The notes beneath the pieces are model-generated. The model made no database searches. It was not told where the DNA came from and saw only the letters and a list, made by a program, of their open reading frames with translations. A stretch of 64,000 nt of DNA from Sphaerolaimus hirsutus (lineage: Eukaryota; Nematoda; Chromadorea; Monhysterida; Sphaerolaimidae), in contig OZ038460.1 of assembly GCA_964036195.1 (NCBI GenBank), positions 12,899,504-12,963,503 of the forward strand, read 5' to 3'. The position numbers and the translations under genes are program-made. Each line of letters opens with the position of its first letter. The stretch's first letter is position 1. This document shows positions 38,440 through 51,230 of the stretch, in pieces.

Positions 38440-38825
38440 ATTTCTTCGAAATAACCCCCAGGGGGTTTATTATTTCTTCAGCAAATTTTGAGGGGCTTAT
38501 TCAAGGGTTTTTTTATTATTTCGTCAGAAAATTTCGTGAAGGTTCCTAAGCAAAGAATAAGCCAAAACATACCCAAAACTGGTAAGAAATGAGTCCAAAC
38601 AGGGTATATTTAGACATATATAGGGATATATCTACGCAAACTAGTATGTGTAGCTGCGATGCAATTTGGCAGCAATTAATACATAATGTATAAGTAGATT
38701 GCATACATTATGTACATTATTCAAGACGGTTTTTTTCGAGGGTGTATTTTTACCTCAGGTCGCTCGCCTGGGGGTATTTTGAGAGGGGTCAATTCAAGGG
38801 GGTAATTCTAGGAAATATGATATAT
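38440..38825. mobile_element. Degraded CCGTATTTC-family copy
   Basis: ACGTATTTCTTCGAAATAAC at the left and GGTAATTCTAGGAAATATGA at the right are mutated versions of the family ends. An ACTAGTATGTGTAGC piece near 38640 points to the CACACACTAG repeat inside or adjacent. Confidence 0.45.
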
Positions 38826-38859
38826 AGGTAGGTACGTTAAGTTAAGTACAGGTACGGTC

Positions 38860-39654
38860 CAGAGTTGTGAAAGTGTATTTACACTTACCCGAAATACCCG
38901 GGTAAATGGGTATTTATATTTACACTTACACTTACACTTTCATAAAATACCCATACACTTTTTTTTACACTTTCCTCAGCAAAATACCCGGGTACAGAAA
39001 GTGTATTTTTTTCTTTCAGATGGCCCTGTTTTATTCTTTTGAGAAAGCATAAAAGAGGGTCATCATGTACAAAAAATAACTGCACAGTGCACACATGCAG
39101 TTATGCATTGAATGTAGAAAATATGGCAAATGTACAAACTATCCTTCGATCTCCAACCTTTGATCACTACTCATGGTATTCTACAGTTTCATCATACTTT
39201 TGTAAAAAGGACAAGATCAATGGAAATTCACCAGCTGGACACGAAGTCAACTGGCTTTTGCATTGACATTTGCTGCATGTCCATTCTTGCATTTAAACAG
39301 TGTGTATCACATTGCTTAATCAGTAAAATATCAAAACTGAAAAAGTGCCATTATTAGGGAACTTCATACCACTACAGTATTTGTTACAGTCTGAAATGTT
39401 TCATAAAAGGCAGTAAAATGTGAAATAATGCATGAAGATGACAAATAAATTGATCTAAAGGTGAAAACAGTGGTGTTTTCTAATGCTCAACAGTGATAGC
39501 TCTGTCTAAATTTTTTTTACACTTACACTTTTTTTACACTTTCCTAGGTATTTTAAAAATACCTTACACTTTTGGTATCCATACTCAAAATTTGGAAAGT
39601 GTATTTACGCTTACACTTACACTTTCCAAAAATACCGGTATTTTAACAACTCTG
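38860..39654. mobile_element. hAT-like MITE, CAGAGTTG family, copy 2
   Basis: Ends CAGAGTTGT and ACAACTCTG with a perfect 8-bp duplication, GTACGGTC (38852-38859 and 39655-39662). The TTTACACTTACACT subterminal arrays parallel the TTTACGCTTACGCT arrays of the 32.3-kb copy, differing mainly by C/T changes at CpG, consistent with CpG decay. Confidence 0.88.
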
Positions 39655-39699
39655 GTACGGTCAAGCAAAACGCCCAGCTCAATTTGCATTATGCACTAG

Positions 39700-40620
39700 C
39701 GTTGACTGAGCGTGTCTTCAAGGTTTTAAGCGGGTGACCACGGCTCAACTTGATTGATGCAGTGCGTGCAGGGCGGACGCGCGAAACGATCATATTTACG
39801 CGTGTGAGGGGTCCACGCGACCAGCTGACAAAACCAGCTGCCGCGGGCGACGCTGCAGCGCGGCCCCGCCGCGCCCTCCGCCATTCGCCTTCAGGTGCCA
39901 ACGACAACCGGGCGGCCGAAATTTCACCGCCACCCGACTGTGGCCACATAAAAGCGCTTATCTCGAAGTCGGACGGCGACGGGATCGCGGAACGGAATCG
40001 GCGCCTATCTGCTGTCGCGCTTGCGGTCGCGGCCCGGCGGCCACGGCGAGGCTCGCGTGCGACGCGTAAAGTACGACAGCGAGACTCGTTCACGCAGCGC
40101 GCGCGCCCGCCGTCTAGTCAAAACAGGCACTGAAGCGGACGCCGCGCTGCAGCGGCAGCGAGACGACGGGAACGCACTGCGCTGCGGCGGCCGCCGCGCC
40201 GCACAGCTGTGTCTACGCCCCCCCCCCACTCCCGCGCGGCCCGCGTGTGTACGCTGTACGCGCGCGCGCGCTCGCGGGACGCGGCGATGGGAAAAGTCGT
40301 AAAAAGTCAAAGTCTGAAATTGTAGCGCGCCCGCGGAATAGCATAGTGTGTCTAGGGAAAAAATAGCCGATACTGTCTAGCCCACCACGAAGAACAACGG
40401 AAAGGGGTGCATCGACCGTGAATGGTTGTTCCGTGACTCGAGCAAACCTACTGATTGCGCGCCAGCACAGGAAAAAAAGGGAGAAAAAGTTTGCCAACAC
40501 CAAAGGACAGCTTCTGCAGCGCGGGGCCGACCGCGCTAGCGCCAAACGCTTGCACAAATAAAGTTGCTGGCTGGGTTTGACACAAAAACGCGTACATACA
40601 CACACCGCGAGCTGTCGTCA
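39700..40620. other. GC/CpG-rich island
   Basis: CpG-dense DNA containing CGCGCGCGCGCTCGCG near 40259. Overlapping frames of about 100-130 codons exist on both strands, with arginine/alanine-rich translations and no recognisable domain. Promoter-like or a GC-rich non-coding exon. Confidence 0.4.
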
Positions 40621-41239
40621 ATGCAATGCTGCTAGCCTAATGTTTTTTATGTATTTATTTATGTATTTATAAATACATTACTTATGTGCATAGATAAATA
40701 GAAAACTACATACTTTAAATACATAAAATGTACCGGTACGTATAATTATTTATATCAATACATATGTATTATATAATGTACCTATAAATATGCAAATATT
40801 GTGTGTATTCACTTTGCCTCTGCGTCTATCTTTATCTATCAAATTTCTGAATTAATTAAAACAAGTAGGTAGAGAAATAATATTCTTTAGCAGGAATGAC
40901 ACGTATTATCCCATTTGTCCAGGATCACACAAAAACGTTAAAGGAAACAATCTCCAGTGGAATATGGAGATGTGCCACCATATTGGCAGAAAATGTCAGC
41001 TGACTATCATTTACCGAATTGCAAAGCCACCAAAAAAACAAAGATTCCGTATGTATGCAAGTATGCACCCAAAATTACTTATGTCGTTGTCGCGCTATGG
41101 CGCTAGCAGGATACTTATACTTTCACAACAAAATAAAAACTACAAAAATAAAAAGGCATTGTTGCGTACAAGCGACACATTTTTTCATGAAAAGTTTTTT
41201 CTTTTCTTTTGGAAAAAAATTGATTGTATGAATGGTCCC
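40621..41239. other. AT-rich interval, nothing recognised
   Basis: Repeated TATTTATGTATTTATAAATA-type sequence near 40650, then low-coding DNA. Confidence 0.3.
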
Positions 41240-41485
41240 ACACACGCTAGTTGACGCCAAAATTAGCGTCAACTCAGAGTCAACTGGTCAAAAATTCAAT
41301 TGACTCTGAGCCATTTACAATATGTATCCAAAAAATCCCCTTCTTTCATTCTACATCAATCGACTTCTCAATATTTCTTAATCAACACAGGTAAAAAATT
41401 AAAAATAGTTATACTTTAAACAGTTGACTCTGAGTTGACTAAATCGACTTCTAAAAAGTAGCGTCAACCACCGTGTGGAGCGCCA
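41240..41485. repeat. Foldback repeat (CACACACGCTAGTTGAC ends)
   Basis: The left CACACACGCTAGTTGACGC and right GCGTCAACCACCGTGTGGAG are imperfect inverted ends, each followed inward by AACTCAGAGTCAACTG-like sequence. The layout, including the GCGCCAAT flank, parallels the 2.35-kb repeat. Confidence 0.5.
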
Positions 41486-41721
41486 ATGATAACGTCATGA
41501 TGGAGTGTTTCCTTCAGAAAAAACTTATGGCATGCGGTCTGCGGAGTATATCAAAAATTTGGAACAACTGATATCCCAACCCAAACTCATACTCCAAAGT
41601 TTCCGGCTCTTTTGGGGTGCTGCCAATGCCATTGTAAAAAACAACATTCTTACTGCTCCCTCTTTACTATGTGCGATAGGGCTCGAAACTCGATTTTTTA
41701 AACTTAACTTGGAGTCACAGC

Positions 41722-42728
41722 TAGGGTTGGGAACCCGACCCGACCCGAACCCGATACCCGCACACTTTTTGGAACCGAAACCCGATAACCGAACCCGATA
41801 CCCAACCTCAATATCTGAACCCGCACTCAATACCCTAAAATACCAGCAAAAATTTCCCACAGTTCAATCTTTCAAGCAGTTTGGTAGGATTGTGAATACT
41901 TCCAGTTGTTTCATGCAGTTGTAATTTAGACACTTCAATTGGTTTGTTTGAGTAAGTTCAGATCTGATTTTATTATGTACTGCATGTGATTATTCACATT
42001 TCACAAAAATATGATTCAATTGAAGACAATTCAGAAAGCTGCATTTCCCTTCACCAAAATGGCTGCCAGATGTTTGGGTGCACTTAATTTCAGCAAAACC
42101 TGCAAAAAATATGTTACACCATCTTTGGGGCGTCAGCAGCCATGACATGACACTAGTCCCACTAGGTACAGCCATCACTCACTCTCCAAAATAACAGAAC
42201 CAATAAGCTCAATTGCTACAACTGGAAATGATTACTAAGAATGATTGAAACATATTTCTGTTAGGTTCACAGGGCAATGCCTTGGGCAGTTATTACCAAG
42301 CATGTTGCGGTAACACTGTGGGCCAATTTTAATCCACCAAAAATATGCTTCCCTATTTTTTGGCAACCCAGCCACCATGGTGTGATGGTATCCCCAGCAA
42401 ATGGAGCTGTGTTTCACATCACAATTCAATGGTCCTTTTTTTCTTGAGTAAGATGATTTTCTTGGAAAAACTGCTGCATCTCCATGTGTATTTTGCACTT
42501 AGTAATACACCTTGTGATAGATACACTACACCATGCTGTATTTTTGTTGTTCAATCCTATATCAGATGATTTTATTACCCAATACCCAACAATTCTATTA
42601 CCCAATACCCGACAATTTTATTACCTGATACCCGACATTTTGACCCGAAAAACCCAACCCGATACCCGAAATTTTTAGGACCCGATACCCAATACCCGAA
42701 CCCAAAAATTTTGAAATTCCCAACCCTA
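41722..42728. mobile_element. hAT-like element, TAGGGTTGGGAA ends
   Basis: Perfect 12-bp inverted ends TAGGGTTGGGAA are flanked by GTCACAGC and GTCATAGC (7 of 8 match). Subterminal arrays of ACCCGAACCCGATACCC words occur at both ends. It has inserted into another repeat whose TAGGGCTCGAAACTCG end lies at about 41676. No transposase. Confidence 0.82.
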
Positions 42729-43126
42729 GTCATAGCCCCAATTTTTTTTCTCAGTTGTGTCTGCGAGACGAGTCAGTTGGATCAGTGAAAATCGAGCCTC
42801 GAGTCAGAATAAAATCTTGAGTCTCCAGTTGAGTCGGATGCACTACTTGTTGGTAAAAATGATGCCATGCAGAAATTTTAGATACTGGCTTTTTACGCAT
42901 GCTTTCACACAAATTTAAGTGTTAATCAAGATAAAGCAAAAGCATTAAATACTTAGCTTATATATATTCATAAATAGATATATTCCAGACAGATTGCCAG
43001 ACATGTTGCCAGACAAATAAAGTTTGACACGAATGGAAAGCAACTTCCTATAAAAGATACAAGTTTTTCTCTGTATTTTTCTGAAGAAGACTGGGTTATT
43101 TATCATCAAAGGTCATCAGCTACATC

Positions 43127-43293
43127 CAGGGACGTATCCAGGATTTTTGAATGGGGGCTGTTTCCCTACAGATTTTCAGAAACTATAAGTACCTTCCAAA
43201 ATTTATTCTGAATGTAGAATTACCCTATATTCTGCATGTCTGACCTGGGAAGAGAGGCTGCAGCCACCATAGCCCTCTCTGGATACATCCCTG
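43127..43293. mobile_element. Short MITE, CAGGGACGTATCCAG family
   Basis: CAGGGACGTATCCAGGATTT on the left and CTCTGGATACATCCCTG on the right form imperfect inverted ends of a 167-bp unit. The ends match those of the 53.4-kb element. The flanking 8-mers match only partly. Confidence 0.6.
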
Positions 43294-43531
43294 GCTGCAC
43301 AGAATAGAGAATGTAACAAAGATAAATACATTCTGCCTAGACATATGCATTTTTTAATGTATTTAGTTGAATTCATATGTATATTATTCATTACAATATA
43401 GAGTGAAGAGTCCTAATACAACTACATCTACATTTGGATCAGTGCCAACATTGTATCTGATGTGGTGTGTTACAGATGGTTCTGTGCCTTATTTGACTGT
43501 TTCATTTTATAGAATCGTATGGCAGTAAGAT

Positions 43532-44059
43532 AAGGGCTCGAATTCAACTCGACTTGTGACTCGAGGATAAAAAGGCTTGACCCAACTGGAAAAACATGGT
43601 CATGAGACTTGAGACTCGAGCTGTTTTTCTCAACACATCTCGAAAGTTTGTTAAATTTCGAGTTGGTGTGCCTCATTGAATCACTAAAAATATCTATTTT
43701 ATACAATTTTTTTAACATATTTTTTCAAAAATTTGCATGCAAGCACGCATTTACACACTGCACACCAGTTATTTCATTGAATGGCATGGTATTATATTTA
43801 TATGTATTTATTGAATGAATGATGAAATGCGCACTAGTGTGATTTTTTTAAATGTGCTAAAAATTAGTATAAGAGATTGAATTTTTTGACAAAACTCAAT
43901 GAAGCACCCGACCTAAAAATGCCAAAAATTTGAGTAGAGTCAGTCAAAAACCTTGAGTTTCAAGTCACGATCATATTTTTAAGTCAAGTCGAGTCGAGTC
44001 TTTTGGCACTCATTTTTAGCGTCGAATCACAAGTCGAGTCGAGTCGAGCTCGAACCCTA
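43532..44059. mobile_element. hAT-like MITE, TAGGGYTCGA family
   Basis: AAGGGCTCGAATTCAACTCG at the left is mirrored by GTCGAGCTCGAACCCTA at the right, with GACTCGAG/CGAGTC subterminal arrays. No target duplication is recognised. A second copy, interrupted by the 41.7-kb element, spans about 41676-42850. Confidence 0.55.
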
Positions 44060-44169
44060 CGTGCTGGTTTGTTTTATTAAATGTTTGCACCTGCTCAAAG
44101 TGTTTTCTTCCTCAATATAATGGCGATTATGCTGTAGTTGATGACGTGATGGATTCACTGACATATAAG

Positions 44170-44310
44170 ATTTGGGTCCCCTCGTGTTGGTTTTGTTTTC
44201 AAAGTGCAATTTTGAGGGGGTTAATCGAGGGAGGGGGTATTTCGAAGGGGTTTATTTTTTCAGATTGCTGATTTCGTAGGGGGTATTTCGAGGAAACACG
44301 GTAGTAAATC
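44170..44310. repeat. Half copy of the CCGTATTTC family
   Basis: GGGGTATTTCGAGGAAACACGG at the right end, with GGGGGTTAATCGAGG upstream, matches one end of the family. No opposite end was found. Confidence 0.45.
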
Positions 44311-45439
44311 GCTTATATTTAACACAGATCACTAAAAAATAGCACACATCATTAAAAAATATTTTTTTAAGGAGGGGTGTTGGTTCAATAGAAATACATG
44401 CAATACATCTTTCTCAGGGGGTGGATGCAATGAGTGTAAAGGCATAAAAATATTTGTAAAATACCTAACTAGTGTTCAAATGGGACAGAGTTTTTGTAAT
44501 TGGATTAGCGTTCCAAAAGATGGCCGATTTTGAGGAAATATAATTAAATATTATCTCAGAAAATATCTCTGAAAATAAGATATAATTAAATCTCTCATGT
44601 CATTAGGAAAATATAATTAATTGATTTGATCAGAGTGCCAATTAGATACTGTTTGTTGCCCCGATTGGGTTGAATGGTAAAAATGGAAATAGGTAACTTT
44701 CTAATGATGTTTTGAAGGGAGAAATTCTGTACAAAAATCGTACAATGGAAGCACCCAAGCTCGAAATATTTATGCACTGAAATGCTCAAAGTGAAATTCA
44801 CATTCAGAAAGTATGCTAATTAGTAAAAAAATTGATTTGGTTGAGTAGAATTGGTGCTCTTTTTAAGACACTGTTTTTTTCAGTTTGCAGAACACTAAGA
44901 GGACTAAGAGTTCTGGTACAATTTCCACAAGTAAAAAAACTTTTATAAGTGAGAAGTAAAACAAAAGGAAAAGTATATTTATAAGTGAAAAGTGAAATAG
45001 CAAATAAAAGTTAAAAGACAAAGGGCAAGTGACAAAAAACGCTAAAAATGTTTTTGACTTTTTAGTTGCCATTTCACTTCACACATAAATTTACTTTTCT
45101 TTCAACTTATAACGTGCCATTCCATTTCACTTCTTACTTACAAATTTAATTTTCTTTTAAACTTTTTAACTTTTCGTTTATAAATTTTTTTCTTCACTTC
45201 CCCACTTGCGGAATTCACCCCGACGAGAACAGGTCGCGTGACTTCTCTTATAATTTATTCCACCATAACCACGAGCATCTTCAAATCGGAGTGAAAATAA
45301 ATGACCGAATGTTTAAAAAGAATACATAGTTTGTAATTTTGCGGATTCGTACCCGTGAGAAAGAGATGAAGAAGTATTTACAAAAGATGACCCAAATAAA
45401 ATAAGGTTGATCTCACTTTATAACTACGAATGACCAAAC
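44311..45439. other. AT-rich interval without a gene
   Basis: It contains AT-rich inverted words (AAATATAATTAA, GAGATTTAATT-type) and, at 44930-45195, a loose inverted repeat of AAGTGAAA/TTTCACTT units. No coding signal. Confidence 0.35.
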
Positions 45440-45739
45440 CATTACGGTCACGCCGAGCCTCGATCGGATATGATGAGCACCGGTCGAAATGAAGCCGACA
45501 AAAAGCGTCCGCGATCAGATCAACGAGCCCTCGATGCGACAGGCGGCTCGCTCGAACGCCCGCTGTCAACTATCGCCGCGGCGGCCCATCATGACACTTT
45601 TTCAATTCATTTCGAGTGCCCCAGCGCGCGGCCGCCGCCGGTGTGGGATCGGCTCGGCCGGCGCGCGTCCGACGACGCGGCTAGCCGGCCGCGTCGCTTT
45701 GCGTTCCGCATACAACCGTTCAAAATTATCACGCACCAC
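45440..45739. other. GC-rich island interrupted by a hAT insertion
   Basis: CpG-rich unique-looking sequence that resumes at 46497 after the transposon. A plus-strand frame (45489-45854) runs out of the island into the transposon and is therefore not a conserved gene. Confidence 0.4.
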
Positions 45740-46496
45740 TAGTGATGGAAAGCACCGGGGCGCAGGTGCGGTGCGGTGCCCTTTTTTGACGGTGCTCTGC
45801 CGGTGCCGGTGCCATTTTGTTCAGAATAGCACCGGTGCCATTTTTTCAGAATAGCACCGGTGCCAGTGCGGTGCAGTGCCATTTTTTGCCGATGCCAAAG
45901 TAAAAGGCACCGGGAAAGGCACCGGCCAAGTCTTCATAGGGTGTATAATTTCATCCACAGCATGTGCTTATTCATATATACCCAAATGTTTTTAGTCTAC
46001 CTTTTTTGAAAAAAAGATACTTTGAAATCTTTTATACCCTTCTGAAGATGGAACAAAAATTGTGTTGGTTTTCATAATCATAAATATTGCATTTGTTTCA
46101 TCATTTTGTTCATAATTTGTCGTCAGTTGATGACAAAATATAGCAACATCCATTCCAGTCAGTAGACCACAGTGACTATGTGTATTGGAGCATATTCAAT
46201 GTTTGAGCTATCGTTTTTAGTCAGTCGAGTTGCTTCATATTCGTAAAGTGATCGCCACATCATTCTGATCATTTTAAATGATCAACCATCAAAATCGGTA
46301 GAGAATTCATGGAAATATGCAGTTCCGAAGGTCTACTTTAAAAAAAACCCTAAATAGCACTCTAAAAATACCGAATAAATACTTCGGAACCTCCAGCCGG
46401 TGCCCATGGTGCCAGCTGCCCTTTCTGAGGAATGGCACCGGTGCGGGTGCGGTGCGGTGCCATATTTCCCGCCTCCCGGTGCCTTTTCCATCACTA
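45740..46496. mobile_element. hAT-like MITE, TAGTGATGGAAA ends
   Basis: Inverted ends TAGTGATGGAAA with a perfect 8-bp duplication, CGCACCAC (45732-45739 and 46497-46504). Subterminal arrays are GCACCGGTGCCATTTT units at both ends. The 757-bp unit has no transposase. Confidence 0.88.
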
Positions 46497-46629
46497 CGCA
46501 CCACACGATGCGTCCAATGTACCGTGTGCTCTTGAATATGAGTCATGGAGTATTTTTAGATGGGCGATGGATTCGCGGAGGAATGATCTTGTTGGGGTCA
46601 CTGTGTTGTCATCTATTCTTTTCTTGAGT

Positions 46630-46990
46630 CGCTCCCCAGGGGTAGGCTGGATAGATAGCAAATCGCTCCTCTGGAGGGATAGATAGCTGAATAATTTTTT
46701 TTCTTTGGGGGGGGGTTGGGTAAGGTTTTAGCGAGGGTTCAATATATTTTCGAGGTATAGTAATCGGAAAACGAAGACAAATCGCTAAAAGAAGGTGAAA
46801 AATGGCCCATATAGTACAAGATATAGCTGCAATTGGCAAAAAACACATTAAGTAGCGATTTTGAAGGTGAAAATCTATGAAAAGTAGCAATTTTGAGTGA
46901 AAGTGGATAGCTGAGCGGCCTCTGGCATAGATGGATAGCTGGGCGATTTGGGGGGGGGGGGGGTTACCCCCTCCAATCCCTCTTTCCTAC
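46630..46990. repeat. CAGCTATCTATC repeat, inverted copy
   Basis: GGATAGATAGCAAATCGCTC, GGAGGGATAGATAGCTGAAT and GATAGCTGGGCGATTTGGGG are the reverse-strand versions of blocks in the 31.4- and 35.5-kb elements. Terminal sequences are lost. Confidence 0.55.
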
Positions 46991-48560
46991 CCCTACCGCT
47001 CGGTCACAAAATGGGTTTATAGGCGGGGGGCACGGGTGACTTACACAAAAAAATACGATATCTAAAGGAAACGTAGATGCAAATCTATGTTTAAATATTT
47101 TGAACATGGTGGCACCGAGCTTTAATAAAATATTCAATAAATGTATACCTATATTTTATTGATAAAATATTTAATAAATGTAAATATATATAAAGGAAAC
47201 CAATTTCCGAGTACTCCCTAATTAATATGAATGGTTGCAATGCGGAGATTACGGTGTTCGAGCCCAAGGGTATTCATTCACTCGTTCATTTACTGACAAA
47301 TCGTTTGGAAAAATTAATGGGAGTAACTAAAATACCTCCTACCATATACACATTGGGTTGGCTAGTCGGTTCAAAAGTTCTTTTCAGAAAAAACCCATAA
47401 TTCAAAAAACCATGGTAGGAACAATGCTTTTAAGCTGAAATTTTCACTAATCATTCATTCACTAGATATTTTGCAAAAATGTTTAAAGCTGTTAGTGCTG
47501 TTAAAGCTCGCAATACCGACCAATATATTTGAAATAACATGAATTGTTGGTTTTGTAGGTTTGCGGCATTTTTGGGGCCTTTTTGCCGATCATTTTAAGT
47601 GTTTAACGAGCCAAATCAGCCAGAAATGGGCGAGTTATCAAGCTTCAAATTCAAGTCTATGGTGAAAAGTCCCAACTTTTCTGCACAGTTGTGTATTTAG
47701 AAATTTTCAAATACCTCTCTCAGCCAAAGTCATGAAAATTTTATGAAAGGTGGCATACCTAACTAGTCCACATAAAATGTATCATTTAGCTGAAAGCACG
47801 ACCAGACACTACCTAATACTGATATTTCATATATCATGACTAGCATTGAAAATCTCAATCTCTGTGATATTTATATTTAAAACATATCAGAAAATCTCTG
47901 AAAATATAAGATTTTCTTAGATTTATATTTTTTCCAGGATTTTCCAGAGAGATTTGATTATATTAAATCTCTCAAATTCTGATATTTATTTTTATTTTTA
48001 TTTTTTCCAGGTTTTTGAGAGAGATTTAATTATATTTCATTCTCGAGAGAATTTCTGAGATTATATTGATGATTTTTTAATGCTATTTATGATTACCTAT
48101 ACAGAAAATATAAATATGACCACAATATGCGTAATAGAATAGTATACTAAATGTGCCAGTTCATACACACTTTTTCCATGCCCATACTATAAACAATTGA
48201 CTTTGAAAAAGAGCATAGGTATTTTTCAACCTGAAATACATGCGACATTTCCATACCAAATACCTATTCACAGTATAAATTGTAGTAGTTGAGTGAACTA
48301 AAACTTGTAGTAAGTTCACTCAACAACTACAAAATGACAACAGGTTGATATCACCTGTCATAGGGGATGTGCAAATTTAACACAGAGTTGCCAATACAAA
48401 ATCGTGGAGTGGTTATGCAAGTAGGATAATGTTGAGCATGAAGGGTTAACGGTTTATGGAATCTGGCCTGAATTTATTATACTGTGTGAGTTACCAGGAA
48501 TGACAATATACAGAACTTCTATTTATTTGTATAAATTTTCAAGGACATACTGGTGGAGGG
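46991..48560. other. Long interval without a recognised gene
   Basis: AT-rich. It includes words shared with the 52-kb palindrome (CATTTTAAGTGTTTAACG near 47590), an AGATTTAATTATATT-type inverted AT-rich block at 47860-48080, and a small hairpin GTAGTTGAGTGAACT/AGTTCACTCAACAACTAC at 48288-48335. Confidence 0.35.
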
Positions 48561-48574
48561 ATGGGAGGCTGACG

Positions 48575-48760
48575 ATGGGGCAGTCTGCACCCTGTAAAAT
48601 GTAATGTGTCAAATTTCATGCAAAATGTCATACAAATTTGTCAAATATCATATGAAATGTCAAAGTTCAGCAATAAAACCTTTTTTTTAAATTTGATTAA
48701 AATTTTGCATGAAATTTTACGCTTTACTTAACACCTTGCAGGGAGCGGGACTGCCACATA
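48575..48760. repeat. Foldback repeat, GGCAGTC family
   Basis: GGGCAGTCTGCACCCTGTAA at the left and CTTGCAGGGAGCGGGACTGCC at the right are inverted. The interior is ATGTCAAA/TTTCATG words like the 32-kb copy. Confidence 0.5.
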
Positions 48761-49189
48761 AAATTGCGTTCGTTAGATTATCATGTCAAACCAACAAATT
48801 AAACAGTAATTTCAATTGCCTTATCAAAAAACCGTTTGACCTTTTCATCTTGCTGTAACTGCTGTCCACCAGTGAAAACTGATTTATGTTTGCAATTTTT
48901 TCATAGTTTTCATCAATCTATAAAACCACCAAAATTCAATATGGCGATCACTTTGTGAAGAGTGACCACAGTGTGAAGACCAAATTGAGGTCTCACACAA
49001 TCGTCACGCTGCAAACTAGTGTGCGCAGCGCCAATGTAGGTAATGTCCGGTTGACCATAGGATTCGGTTCGGTCTTTTTCGGCGAAAACGGACAAAAATG
49101 TAGGCCGTCGCTCACTCGACTTGCAGAAAGATACATCAACCTTGCTTAACAGGTAAACTGTAACAAATAAATATACAACGCGAACCGCA
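48761..49189. other. Interval without a gene
   Basis: It contains an isolated ACTAGTGTGCGCAGCGCCAAT end of the CACACACTAG family near 49013. Confidence 0.3.
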
Positions 49190-49637
49190 CCAGAGCCCCC
49201 GGGGGTGGCACGTGGCGGTGAATGGCAGCGCGAGTGAACGCAAAAGCCGCCCTTTGTCTTGTCGCAAGTACAGTTTTAATAAGCGGCCGTTGAAAGGTTC
49301 GCGTGCGGCGCGCACCGGGCCGCCCGTCGTACCACCGGCACCGGGTGTCGTCGCGTCGCCGACGGCCACACACAACTGGTCGGCCGGGGCGAAAAAATGC
49401 TAATTGCCCCACCCGTTTCCGACCGGGCGGCCGCGCGCCAGCGGTATAGGAACAATGAACGCGATCCTCCTAAGACGCAATCAATCGCGCGAGCGCGACG
49501 TACCCGGTCCGGTTCGAATGCCGAACGATAAACGATCGCCAGGTCGTGAAGCGGGTCGCAAGACGGCGTGCCGCCCGCGGCCGACTACTTCCTGCGGCAC
49601 GGCGCGCTGAACGAGGACATTGGCTACTTTACGTGGG
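49190..49637. other. GC-rich island
   Basis: CpG-rich; frames on both strands are proline/arginine/alanine-rich and unrecognised. It is interrupted at its right side by a small hAT insertion. Confidence 0.4.
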
Positions 49638-49928
49638 CAGAGGTGTTAAAAGTACGATACCTTTTCCAAAGTAAACGTAAAGTATTTTATTTTTACTCAC
49701 CCCTGAGTACAGAACACGTAAAGTACATCTTTGTACTTTTAGACTGCGTAAAAGGTGGGTAAACGTAAATAGCTTTATTTTTACTCAGGGAAATGTAAAA
49801 TTGAGTATTTTTTCAATTTTGTACCCAGGTGAGTACGGGTGTTTTCCTGGAGGAAACGGAAATGTATTTACACAGTACTCGAGTATACGTATTTTTCGAG
49901 TCAACGTAAATACGTCTTAACAACCATG
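49638..49928. mobile_element. Small hAT-like MITE, CAGAGGTGTTAA family
   Basis: The left end CAGAGGTGTTAAAAGTACG and right end TCTTAACAACCATG are imperfect inverted repeats flanked by a perfect 8-bp duplication, TACGTGGG (49630-49637 and 49929-49936). The 291-bp interior has ACGTAAA/TTTTACTC arrays. Confidence 0.82.
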
Positions 49929-49936
49929 TACGTGGG

Positions 49937-51230
49937 TCCACACGATTGAGTGAACGCCACAGCAATTAGTTTCTTCTGACATTTTAAACGCTCTATAAAT
50001 AAACGACGTTGAAATTTCGTTGCTGCACCGTGCATATCACTTAATCATGCGGCAAACTACAGGAACACGTGAACAATTTGAGTGGCGGCCGCGACGGCGA
50101 TTTATGAGCCTCGCCGGGAACTTGATGTTGGAACCAGCTACCGGTGGTCATCAACTAAATGCCAAGCAACCGCACAATTAGGTAGACCCAATGGAACGGA
50201 GGTGGTTGTATTTGCGTTCGAATATCGTTTACGAGCTAGAGTATTTACTTGAATACCATAAATACTTGAGAGAAAAAAACCCAGGAAAGTTATTATTTCG
50301 ACAGATTTTTTTACGGGGGTATTATTCAAGGGTTGGAGGTAATCATGAATTACCTCCTCGAATAACTCTCCCTTTGCTGTGAGCGTTCCAGAAATAAAAA
50401 GAGTGATTTAAAAATATATAATTTTTTATATTCTTTTAAAAATATAACTCAATTCCTCTGAAAAGCCTGGAAAAGCATACAAATAAATATAAATGCGATA
50501 TTTCTTTCATTTTCTTCCAAAAAGGACAAATTTATAATAGAATCCCTCTAGAAAAGCCTGTACAAAGTAAAAGATAAAAATGCACAATTTTTGTCTAAAA
50601 TTTGAATTCCGTTGCATGAATTCAGTTCTTTTTATCAATTTTTGGGTATTTTGAGTCAAATTCAACGATCTTACGTTTTTTGGCTCCGTTTCTTCGTGCC
50701 GACTTTTCGATACGCATTTAACAAATCGCGTTCCGTATGGATGACATGACGTGCTTCACAATTCCACCGACTGTTTCATTAACATAGAATTTTATATCGA
50801 AAATAACTGAAATCTATAAGGCATGGACAGTGCAATAAAGTCACCAATGTACAACAAAACGTGCCTCAAAGCGTGATGGTGCTCTGCACAAGAATTACGT
50901 CAGTAATAGTCATTAGATAAAGGGGGGTATTAACTGCATTTAGATTCAATGATATAATTTGATAAGTAGCGCTTCTCCCCACTCTCGAATAACTCCCTAT
51001 CAAAAATTCCGACTGGGGAATAGCTCTCTGGGGATTTATTCAAAAATATACGGTAGAAAAATACGATAGAGACAAATGAGTACAGGTGCACAAAGAAGCG
51101 ATAAATATAAATAAGCCAATACGCTTTAGGATCGGTACGAGAAAAAAATATTGCTACAAAAATGCATGGGTCGGTTGATGAATAGAAAAGAACTGGAGCG
51201 AAAGCGGCGGGTGCTGCGGGGCAAGTTGGA
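49937..51230. other. Interval with degraded CCGTATTTC-family pieces
   Basis: GGGGGTATTATTCAAGGG near 50315, AATTACCTCCTCGAATAACTC near 50349 and TTATTCAAAAATATACGGTA near 51037 are decayed family fragments. No gene recognised. Confidence 0.35.
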
